Shown piece by piece: positions 43,995 to 51,537 of a stretch of DNA of 64,000 nt. The stretch spans positions 5,785 through 69,784 of the forward strand of contig CAYTNN010000001.1 of the NCBI GenBank assembly GCA_964439135.1. Reading direction: 5' to 3'. The DNA comes from JAFGPJ01 sp964439135. GTDB taxonomy: Bacteria; Planctomycetota; Phycisphaerae; Sedimentisphaerales; Anaerobacaceae. The notes beneath the pieces were generated by a model. It had not been told where the DNA came from, made no database searches, and saw nothing but the letters and a program-made list of their open reading frames with translations. Position numbers and translations under genes: made by a program. How positions within the stretch are numbered: position 1 is the stretch's first letter; each line of letters starts with the position of its first letter.

Positions 43995-45479
43995 ATGACA
44001 CAACTATCTTTTCCAGCATGTAGTGACATTAAAAGAGTGGCCGGGGTTTACACCGGGCTGCGGCAGATTCGGCCGCAGACGAGGCGGGACCTGAAGAATT
44101 ACGTGAAGGTCTTTCTTGGTATCGACGTGCCGGATAAGAGAATCTGTCCGGAACATCAAAGCCCGATGGATTATCTCTGGCATACTTTTCGTGAATCTAA
44201 GCACGAACCAAGGGCTGCAAATCACGATTCGATCGTTTGGGCGAATCGTGCTGGCGGTAAGACCGAGCTTGCAGCCATCGCGACGCTTCTGGATTGCCTC
44301 TTTAAGCCGAACTGCCAGGTCAGGATTCTGGGCGGCTCGGGCGAGCAGGCCGGCAGGATGTATGAATATCTGACCGGCTTTCTGCATCACGGCTACGAGC
44401 AATCTCTTGCCGGGCCTGTCCGCAAGACTAAATGTCACTTTGTCAACGGTTCAGCGGTCGAGGTCCTGACGCAGTCTGCAACCAGCGTCCGGGGCCAGCA
44501 CGTTCAAAAGCTTCGTTGCGATGAGCTGGAGCTGTTTGATGAGGACGTTTTCGCCGCGGCTAAGTTCACCACGCAGAGCACGCCGGAAATTACCGCCGGC
44601 ATGGAACTGATAAGCACGATGCACCGGCCTTACGGCCTGATGCACGAGGTCGTGACATCGGCTCCGGAGTTCGGCACGCCGGTCTTCAAATGGTGCGTGT
44701 GGGAAGTGATAGAAAAGTGCGTCGGCAGAAGCTGCTCGCAATGTCCCTTGTCGGAAGACTGCCGGGGCAAAGCGAAGGTGGCGAACGGCTATCTGAAAAT
44801 CGACGATTGCATTACACAGATGCGCCGGTCCAGCAGGGCGTGCTGGGAAGCCGAGATGCTCTGCACGCGGCCGTCACGGCAGAACGTTGTCTTCGATGAG
44901 TTCGACCCGGCCGTGCACGTTGGAACAGTCGATTATGATCCGAATCTTCCGCTGTACCGGGCGCTTGATTTCGGATTCGTCAATCCGTTTGTATGCCTGT
45001 GGATTCAGGTTGACGATGCCGGCGTTGTGCGTGTGATTGATGAGTACGTTCGCAGCAGGGCGACCATCGACGTGCACGCGGTTGAAATGAAGAGCCGCAC
45101 GCCGGTCGCGGAAGAAAAAGTGACGGCGACGTTTTGCGATCCGGCGGGTAAAAGCGTTAACGATGTCACCGGCACCAGCGCTGTCCGCGAGCTGCGGGCG
45201 TTGGGAATTGCAGTGCGATTCAAGCGCAGCGGCATCCTGGAAGGAATCGAGTTGATCCGCAGGGCAATCCGCTGCGGCGATAGGAAAAGTAGTCTGATAG
45301 TCTCGCCGAGATGCCCCCGCCTTATTGAGGCAATGGAATGCTATCATTACCCGGAATCCGCCGCCCCACGCGAGCTCCCGCAAAAAGACGGCCTCTACGA
45401 CCACCCCATCGACGCCCTGCGATACTTCTTCATTAATCATAATCGCATTGAGGGCAAGATGATTACACGACTTTACTGA
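43995..45479 (+). CDS. Large terminase subunit (phage packaging motor)
   Basis: 494 residues; the ATG has the same leader, AAGGGGGGTAT, as the small terminase. The ATPase has Walker A WANRAGGKTE (about 82-91) and Walker B KLRCDELELFDED (D176, E177). The RNase H-type nuclease acids are D325 (YRALDFGFVNPF), D382 (TFCDPAGK) and D469 or D473 (YDHPIDALRYFF). Between the two parts lies a Cys cluster, C242-x4-C247-x2-C250-x5-C256, likely a zinc-binding insert. It drives DNA into the capsid and cuts it. The expected neighbours, TerS and portal, are not adjacent in this window. Confidence 0.9.
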   Translation: MTQLSFPACSDIKRVAGVYTGLRQIRPQTRRDLKNYVKVFLGIDVPDKRICPEHQSPMDYLWHTFRESKHEPRAANHDSIVWANRAGGKTELAAIATLLDCLFKPNCQVRILGGSGEQAGRMYEYLTGFLHHGYEQSLAGPVRKTKCHFVNGSAVEVLTQSATSVRGQHVQKLRCDELELFDEDVFAAAKFTTQSTPEITAGMELISTMHRPYGLMHEVVTSAPEFGTPVFKWCVWEVIEKCVGRSCSQCPLSEDCRGKAKVANGYLKIDDCITQMRRSSRACWEAEMLCTRPSRQNVVFDEFDPAVHVGTVDYDPNLPLYRALDFGFVNPFVCLWIQVDDAGVVRVIDEYVRSRATIDVHAVEMKSRTPVAEEKVTATFCDPAGKSVNDVTGTSAVRELRALGIAVRFKRSGILEGIELIRRAIRCGDRKSSLIVSPRCPRLIEAMECYHYPESAAPRELPQKDGLYDHPIDALRYFFINHNRIEGKMITRLY

Positions 45480-45630
45480 TAGCTATTCATCGAGCAGGAT
45501 GCCGGACAATATACAGCATAAGCATATTGTTGCGGATATTTACTGAAAATCACTTAAGACGGGAAAGCTTTTGTTCGATATTGCTAATGATTGAAGGAGG
45601 AAACTTGGAAGGGAAAACCCCAGCCGGAGT

Positions 45631-45709
45631 GAGCACATAAAAAGGAAACAGGGCTGAGGTGCGGAGGGAGAGGAAAAAGCGAGATATCCTCAGCCCTGTG
45701 AATGTGCTC
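45631..45709 (+). ncRNA. GGA-loop hairpin, copy 1 (between terL and cysK)
   Basis: Outer stem GAGCACAT (45631-45638)/ATGTGCTC (45702-45709); inner 12-bp perfect stem ACAGGGCTGAGG (45648-45659)/CCTCAGCCCTGT (45688-45699). The 28-nt loop is purine-rich with three GGA triplets. The same stem core GGGCTGAGG/CCTCAGCCC occurs twice more after cysK. Confidence 0.75.
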
Positions 45710-45942
45710 ATTCTATCTAACTACTAATATATCATAAAGCTCTACGTAAAGCAATACTATTTTTAAAAAAATTTGTTCATTTCAAGAAAAAAAAACTTCG
45801 CCAAAAAACATTCTAAACCGCCTATTATCAAAAGTTTACAAAACAACTATAGCTTTAGGCTTGTGTTTTGTCAATTAGATTATTAAAATTTTTTCCAATG
45901 AAGCAATTATATTTTAGCACAAATGAAAATTTGAGGACGGCT

Positions 45943-46830
45943 ATGCTCACAGATAACATTCTTGAACTGGTAGGAAATACCCCGCTTCTGCAATTGAAGG
46001 GCGAAAAGATTTTTGCCAAGGCGGAATTTCTCAATCCCGGCGGGAGTATTAAGGACCGCGTTGCCCTGGCGATGCTCGAAGCAGCGGAACGCGACGGCAA
46101 ACTTAAAAAAGACTCCATTATCACCGAGCCCAGCAGCGGCAACACGGGTATCGGTCTGGCTCTGGTCGGACATCTGATGGGCTATCGCGTCCGAATCGTT
46201 ATGCCTGAGGGAATGAGTGAAGAGCGGAAGAAGCTCATTAAAGCCCTCGGCGGAGAGCTTGTTCTGATCCCCGATGAAGAAGGTCTGGCCGGAGCGGTTC
46301 GCAGAGTCGAGCAAATGGCCGCTGAAGATCCGCGTGTTTATGTGCCGCAGCAATTCGAAAATCCGGAAAATCCCCGTGTTCATTATGAGCAGACCGCACG
46401 CGAACTTTGGCGTCAGATGGGCGGCGATATCGATTGCTTTGTCGCCGGCGTGGGCAGTGGTGGAACGTTACAGGGCGTGGGAAAATTTCTGAAAGAGCAC
46501 AAAAAGGATGTAAAAATCATCGCCGTTGAGCCGGAGAACTGCTCGGCACTATTGGGCCATGAGCCGGGCCTGCACCAGATTCAGGGCATAGGCGACGGCT
46601 TCATTCCCGCCATACTCGATGTTTCGATGGTCGATGATGTGGTGGAAGTTTCCGACGATAATGCCATTCAGACCACGCGTAAATTGGGCACAGATTTCGG
46701 CCTGCTGGTCGGTATCAGCTCGGGCGCCAATGTATGGGCGGCGCGCCGGCTGGCTGAGAAAATCGAGGGTAATATTGCAACCGTTCTGCCGGACAGGGCC
46801 GAGCGCTATTTCAGCACTGCCTTGTTATGA
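45943..46830 (+). CDS. cysK: Cysteine synthase (O-acetylserine sulfhydrylase)
   Basis: 295 residues from the ATG at 45943 (GAGG upstream). The PLP lysine is K37 in NPGGSIKDR; SSGNTGIGLAL and GSGGTLQGVGKFL (phosphate-binding loop) are intact. The enzyme makes cysteine from O-acetylserine and sulfide in the cytoplasm. The length is normal, slightly short at the C-terminus. Its position just after the prophage-like region and between copies of the GGA-loop hairpin raises the possibility of RNA-level control. Confidence 0.92.
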   Translation: MLTDNILELVGNTPLLQLKGEKIFAKAEFLNPGGSIKDRVALAMLEAAERDGKLKKDSIITEPSSGNTGIGLALVGHLMGYRVRIVMPEGMSEERKKLIKALGGELVLIPDEEGLAGAVRRVEQMAAEDPRVYVPQQFENPENPRVHYEQTARELWRQMGGDIDCFVAGVGSGGTLQGVGKFLKEHKKDVKIIAVEPENCSALLGHEPGLHQIQGIGDGFIPAILDVSMVDDVVEVSDDNAIQTTRKLGTDFGLLVGISSGANVWAARRLAEKIEGNIATVLPDRAERYFSTALL

Positions 46831-46987
46831 TTTTTTGGGGAAGTGTTTAATTGTTGATTTTTGCCTTTGCCATTCTGAGCGGAGCGAAGCGTTTGTGTCA
46901 AAGAGGCAAAATCAAGAATCTTAACTTCGCTGCGCCCCATTCAGGATGCCAAAAACCCTATTAATGGGTTCTTTTAAAAAAAGAAAA

Positions 46988-47030
46988 GGGCTGAGGCAAG
47001 GAGGAAAGGAGGGTTTAAAAACCTCAGCCC
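46988..47030 (+). ncRNA. GGA-loop hairpin, copy 2
   Basis: GGGCTGAGG (46988-46996) pairs with CCTCAGCCC (47022-47030). The 25-nt loop is purine-rich and contains three GGA triplets (CAAGGAGGAAAGGAGG). An A-rich tract precedes the stem, as in copy 3. Confidence 0.75.
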
Positions 47031-47288
47031 GTAATCCATTACCTGCTAATACGCCGCGCTCCGATAAAAGTTCGCACCATTTATTGTCCAGAAAAATATT
47101 TAGCCTAAACCTGCAAACGCTTTCTGTTAACGGCGTATTTAGGGCGATTTTTTTTGCAATCACGGCCGCTAAAGCCTTTAAGATTTCATTAAAAAGATTT
47201 GTTGTTCGTTATAGAACATTTCCGCACAGAATCACCGGTTCTTGAAGATATGTTTGGCTTTAAGTCTTAAAAATAGGGATAAAAAAAG

Positions 47289-47333
47289 GGGCTGAGGTCA
47301 GGAGGAGGGGAGTGAAGTTTAATACCTCAGCCC
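47289..47333 (+). ncRNA. GGA-loop hairpin, copy 3
   Basis: GGGCTGAGG (47289-47297) pairs with CCTCAGCCC (47325-47333). The 27-nt loop is purine-rich with three GGA triplets (TCAGGAGGAGGGGAGTG). A run of A (AAAAAAAG) precedes the stem. No T-run follows, so it does not look like a terminator. Confidence 0.75.
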
Positions 47334-47584
47334 GTGGCTTTGTGTAAATTTATACGAGCCCATTTTACCGAAGTTCGTTTTCTCTGGAAAAACATTTATT
47401 TATTTTTAAAAAATATTTATAGGATCGGTTTTTGCTTCAAAATTAGCCCAAAACCGGCAATAATAATACAGAAAAATGCATTCCGGCAAAAATTTAGACA
47501 CAAATAGAAACGGGGCATTGAGTCATGCTGTCTTTGGCAGTGTGATAAAGCGGGTATGTAAATTACGTTAGATAAGGAATTTTA

Positions 47585-47983
47585 ATGAATTCGATAAGAT
47601 TGGTTTATATGGTTCTGCTTTTGATGGTTGCGGGTCTTGAATGCCAGAAGAAAGAATCTGACTCGGAGAGCATAAGAATCAATCCATCTAAGGCCCGGGG
47701 TGAAGAATTCGGTCGGACGCTGTTGCACTTGGCGCCCAACGGGAAAATGGCCGAGCGGCTTATCGCTCATGGTGCCGACGTCAACGAAAAGGACAACTAC
47801 GGTATCACACCGCTGCACAGCGCAGCCCACGCAGGCAGTGCGGATTTGGTAGAGCTTCTTATTGCCAACGGCGCCGACGTGAATACAACAGATAACGAAA
47901 GCCGAACTCCTGTGGACTGTGTACAAGATTCAGGCCACACCGAGATCGTCGATCTGCTCGGAAAGCATGGAGCTAAAGAATGA
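47585..47983 (+). CDS. Ankyrin-repeat lipoprotein-like protein
   Basis: 132 residues. A signal-like start (MVLLLMVAGLEC) may end in a lipobox cysteine. Two full ankyrin repeats (TLLHLAPNGKMAERLIAHGADVNEKDNYG and TPLHSAAHAGSADLVELLIANGADVNTTDNES) plus a final partial one follow. Ankyrin proteins bind other proteins; the partner is unknown. Confidence 0.8.
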   Translation: MNSIRLVYMVLLLMVAGLECQKKESDSESIRINPSKARGEEFGRTLLHLAPNGKMAERLIAHGADVNEKDNYGITPLHSAAHAGSADLVELLIANGADVNTTDNESRTPVDCVQDSGHTEIVDLLGKHGAKE

Positions 47984-48021
47984 CAGAGAAATGCGAATTT
48001 CGATACGAGGAGAGATAGCAT

Positions 48022-48441
48022 ATGTCAGCGAGTGTTTTTGATGATAAAGCAACTTTGCCGGATGATAAGATGCTGGCTAAGGCGTTGGGTAAATCGAATC
48101 GGCTGTGGCTGCAGATTAAAAAGCATCTGAAGGCCGAGTATGGCGAATTGATTGAGGAGTGGAAATTCTATGGCCAGAAGTCCGGCTGGATACTCAAAAC
48201 GCTGCGAAAGAAACGCAACTTGTTTTTCTTCATTTCTCTTAAGGGCTCTTTTCAGGTATCTTTTGTTTTTGGTGAAAAGGCCGTTGCCGCAGTGGAAAAG
48301 AGTGATCTGCCTAAGGAGCTAATTATAGAGCTGAAGAACGCCAGAAAATACGCCGAAGGAAGAGGTTTGCGAATCGATGTCAGAAACTCTGCCGATGTCG
48401 AACATATCAAGAAGCTGGTGGAGATAAAGGTCAATAACTAA
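48022..48441 (+). CDS. DUF3788-like small protein
   Basis: 139 residues. The pattern LWLQIKKHLKAEYGELIEEWKFYGQKSGWILKTLRKKRNLFFFISLKGSFQVSF and the Pro/Lys-rich ending fit DUF3788. The family is broadly spread, cytoplasmic and of unknown function. It is downstream of the ankyrin gene by 38 bp. Confidence 0.78.
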   Translation: MSASVFDDKATLPDDKMLAKALGKSNRLWLQIKKHLKAEYGELIEEWKFYGQKSGWILKTLRKKRNLFFFISLKGSFQVSFVFGEKAVAAVEKSDLPKELIIELKNARKYAEGRGLRIDVRNSADVEHIKKLVEIKVNN

Positions 48442-48456
48442 TGGAAGGAATTTGAG

Positions 48457-49632
48457 ATGTTTTATTATGACGGTAGAAATGTTTTGCGTTTGTCTGCTAT
48501 TGTTGTCGTGATTTGTGTGCTTTGCTCCTTGACCTATGCGGGATTTCCGGAATTTGAGTATCACCAGATCGCGAAAGTGGGCCGGAGCATGGGCCAGACG
48601 TCGCTAGTCGATATCGACAAAGATGGCGATCTCGACTGGGTGGTCGGGGAACGGGCAAGGACGTGGTGGTTCGAGTACGTCGGCCCGGAGAAATGGATTC
48701 AGCATGACGTGGGTCAGGGCGTCCGCACCGATGTCGGCGGTACGGCCTTCGACATCGACGGCGACGGATGGATCGATCAGTTCTGCGGCACCGGATGGTA
48801 CCGCAACACCGGCAAGCCTTGCACCGAATCCTTCGAGCGATTCGACAGCGGCACCATCGTCTGTCATGACGACGTAGCGGCCGACATCAACGGCGACAGC
48901 AAGCTCGACATGGTCGCCTGCAGCGATCAGCAGAACCACAAAGTCACGGTCTGGTATGAGATCCCTGTCAATCCTCGCGAAAAGTGGATCGAGCATAAAA
49001 TAGGCGGCGGCATCCACGGCGGCGTCGGACCGGCAGGTGTCGGCGATATCGACGGCGACGGGGATAACGACGTCGTTCGCGGCGACGTGTGGTTCGAGAA
49101 CGCTGACGGCAAAGGGCTGAAGTGGACAGAGCATGCCGGCCTGACCCCGCCCGGTGGCAACCGGCCCGACCGCTACGGCCTGGCGATCAAGGTCTGGAAC
49201 TGTGACCTGGATAAAGACGGCGACCTCGACGTCGTCGAGGCCGAGGCCGACACAGTGGATGGGCGAGTCTTCTGGTTCCAGAACCAGGGCAAGGGCGTGA
49301 GCTGGAAGTGTCACCTGATCTCCGCTAACCATACGAAGCAGGATTTTCATTCGCTGGCCGTGGCCGATTTCGATAACGATGGTGACCTCGACGTCTTCTC
49401 CGGCGGCGGGCCGCTCTCAGAGGATGAGGTTCACAAGTGTTTCATCTGGGAGGACACCGATGGTCGGGCCGGCCAATGGAAAGAGCATGTGATCCTGAAA
49501 GGCAAGAGATGTCACGAGGCCAAGGCCGCCGACGTGGACGGCGACGGTGACATTGACATCTGCACTAAACCCTGGGATGGCGACGAACACATTTACCTTC
49601 GCAATATGTTTAACGAGAATTCCTCAAAATAA
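48457..49632 (+). CDS. Secreted FG-GAP/VCBS-repeat protein
   Basis: 391 residues with a signal peptide (SLTYAGFPEF end). About seven calcium-binding repeats are visible (DIDKDGDLDWVVG, DIDGDGWIDQ, DINGDSKLDMV, DIDGDGDNDVV, DLDKDGDLDVVE, DFDNDGDLDVFS, DVDGDGDIDICT), the typical blade loop pattern of an integrin-like beta-propeller. Likely an extracellular scaffold; no catalytic motif. Confidence 0.88.
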   Translation: MFYYDGRNVLRLSAIVVVICVLCSLTYAGFPEFEYHQIAKVGRSMGQTSLVDIDKDGDLDWVVGERARTWWFEYVGPEKWIQHDVGQGVRTDVGGTAFDIDGDGWIDQFCGTGWYRNTGKPCTESFERFDSGTIVCHDDVAADINGDSKLDMVACSDQQNHKVTVWYEIPVNPREKWIEHKIGGGIHGGVGPAGVGDIDGDGDNDVVRGDVWFENADGKGLKWTEHAGLTPPGGNRPDRYGLAIKVWNCDLDKDGDLDVVEAEADTVDGRVFWFQNQGKGVSWKCHLISANHTKQDFHSLAVADFDNDGDLDVFSGGGPLSEDEVHKCFIWEDTDGRAGQWKEHVILKGKRCHEAKAADVDGDGDIDICTKPWDGDEHIYLRNMFNENSSK

Positions 49633-49700
49633 TCTCGTGCAATAAGAGGCGAATCTGATAGCATTGGAAGGTTAATTGAAACTTTGTAGGAGACGATCGG

Positions 49701-51503
49701 ATGTCGCTGAATGTTTTCCGGCTGTCAGTCAGGCCGTTCTGTTTTGTGCTATTAGGTGTCACTTTGCTTGCTGTGGGCCTTCCTCCTGCACGGGGCGCCG
49801 AGTACTACGACAATAAATCCCTGGGCAGGCGTATAACATCGCTTGCCGAACGGAATTCCGCTCTTGTGCGCGTCGAGAACATTGCCCTGTCGATCGGCAA
49901 GCGCAAGGTCTGGCTTATCGAGCTTGGTAAAGGAACAAAACAGGATCGCCAGATACGCCCGGCGATGCTGGTCGTCGCTGGGATTGAGGGCAGCGATCTG
50001 ATCGGATGCACAGCGGCGGTCAACTGGGCCGAGCAATTGGCCGGGCAATATCAGGACGACGCCGAAATCGCCAAACTGCTTCAGACAACGACGATATACA
50101 TTGTGCCGCGACTTAATCCCGACGCCGCTGGGCATTATTTCGCCAGCCTTAAAATCGAAACTTCTTCAAACGAAAAGAGCGTCGATGATGACCATGATGG
50201 TCTGTTAGATGAAGATGGACCCGAAGACCTTAACGATGACGGGCTTATTACATGGATGCGAATCGAGGATCCGGAGGGCGAATATATACTCGATCCGAAT
50301 GACAACCGGCTGCTCTTGAAGGCCGATCATCTCAAGAGCGAAGTCGGCGCCTGGCGCTATCTTAGTGAGGGCGTTGATAACGACCACGATGAGCGATGGA
50401 ACGAGGACGGCCGGGGCGGCGTCAACTTCAATCGCAATTTTCCGTATGGTTATAAATTCTTCGCCGAAGACGCCGGCGTCCACCAGGTCAGCGAGGCGGA
50501 GACTCGGGCGCTGGCCGATTTTGTGGTCGAGCATCCGAATATCGCCATGGTGGTGACATACGGCTCGGCCGACAATCTATCGAAGGCTCCCAAAGGCGCG
50601 GAACCAGCCGGCCGCCGAAAGGCAATGACCGAGATTCATCAGGACGATGCGGGCTACTATCGCGTGATGGGCGAGCTGTATCGCGAAGTGCTTGGCCTGG
50701 ACAAAGAGCTTGAGGGTGCTTCGATGCCCGGCTCGTTTAGCGACTGGATGTATTATCACCGGGGCCGGCTCTCGCTGGCGGCAAAGGCCTGGAGCCCTGC
50801 CGTAGCAGTTGAGCTTTCAAAAGCCGCCGACAAAGAGGACAAAGAACCGCAGGAACAAGCAGAAGACCAGGAGCAGCAGGATTCCGAATCGGAGCCTGAG
50901 AAAAGTGACAAGAATTCAGACAAGGATGCTAAGAAAGACGAAGATAAGCGTAACCAGCAGGAGCGTAAAGAACTCAAGTGGTTCGACGAACACGCGCCGG
51001 AGGCCTTCGTCGAATGGCAGCCGATCGAGCATCCTGATTTTCCCGGCCAGCGTGCCGAGGTCGGCGGTTATCGTCCTTTCGCCCTGACGAATCCTCCTGC
51101 TGAGATGGTTGGCGAAATTGCCGCCAAACACGCCGATTTCCTGACCAAAGCGGCGCAGCGACTGCCGCGTATCGGCGTGCGAAAAATCGAGTGCCGCCAT
51201 CTGGGCCGGTCGGTTTACGAGGTGAAGATTCAGGTGGAGAATACCGGATTTTTGCCGACTTTGCTGGAGCATGGGCGAACGACGCGCGAGATCCATCCTA
51301 CCCGGCTGGTAATGGAGCTGGACGATGAATCGTTTTTATCGGGAAGCCGAATTACGAATCTGCCGGCAATCCGGGGTAGCGGCGGGATGGTCGAGCTGCG
51401 ATACATCGTCAGGGTACCGGAGCGAGAGAAAATCGATTTCGAGATTGTCTCGATGTTAGCCGGGAAGGTCAAAAGCTCGGTCGAACTGCCGAATGCCGAA
51501 TGA
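49701..51503 (+). CDS. M14 carboxypeptidase-like protein, likely inactive
   Basis: 600 residues with a signal peptide ending near ARGAEY. The carboxypeptidase fold is visible, with the substrate motif GGVNFNRNFPYG and two EF-hand-like loops (DDDHDGLLDEDG and DLNDDGLITWM). But the zinc ligands H and E (expected as HGNE) are replaced by E96 and D99 in GIEGSD, the third ligand His is G288 in VVTYGSADN, and the catalytic Glu is replaced by Lys in SLAAKAW. A Lys/Glu-rich low-complexity stretch is inserted at about residues 369-423. The next gene is its intact paralogue. Confidence 0.8.
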   Translation: MSLNVFRLSVRPFCFVLLGVTLLAVGLPPARGAEYYDNKSLGRRITSLAERNSALVRVENIALSIGKRKVWLIELGKGTKQDRQIRPAMLVVAGIEGSDLIGCTAAVNWAEQLAGQYQDDAEIAKLLQTTTIYIVPRLNPDAAGHYFASLKIETSSNEKSVDDDHDGLLDEDGPEDLNDDGLITWMRIEDPEGEYILDPNDNRLLLKADHLKSEVGAWRYLSEGVDNDHDERWNEDGRGGVNFNRNFPYGYKFFAEDAGVHQVSEAETRALADFVVEHPNIAMVVTYGSADNLSKAPKGAEPAGRRKAMTEIHQDDAGYYRVMGELYREVLGLDKELEGASMPGSFSDWMYYHRGRLSLAAKAWSPAVAVELSKAADKEDKEPQEQAEDQEQQDSESEPEKSDKNSDKDAKKDEDKRNQQERKELKWFDEHAPEAFVEWQPIEHPDFPGQRAEVGGYRPFALTNPPAEMVGEIAAKHADFLTKAAQRLPRIGVRKIECRHLGRSVYEVKIQVENTGFLPTLLEHGRTTREIHPTRLVMELDDESFLSGSRITNLPAIRGSGGMVELRYIVRVPEREKIDFEIVSMLAGKVKSSVELPNAE

Positions 51504-51537
51504 ATCGGCAAATAAAAATATTTCAGGATATCAGATT

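Larger units (their letters stand above)
46831..47584. other. 754-bp intergenic region holding two GGA-loop hairpins
   Basis: No convincing reading frame covers this stretch. It holds hairpin copies 2 and 3, described separately. A repeat-like CATTCTGAGCGGAGCGAAGC segment lies at 46872-46891, a T-rich end follows cysK, and AT-rich stretches surround the second and third hairpins. Nothing else is seen. Confidence 0.55.

Noticed and set aside
7301..45479. CRISPR array or integrase gene in the phage region
   Set aside because: No regularly spaced direct repeats, and no tyrosine or serine recombinase motif was seen in any reading frame.
46946..47245. 99-residue plus-strand frame over the second GGA-loop hairpin
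   Set aside because: Basic, low-complexity, no ribosome-binding site, and it is explained by the hairpin and AT-rich DNA.
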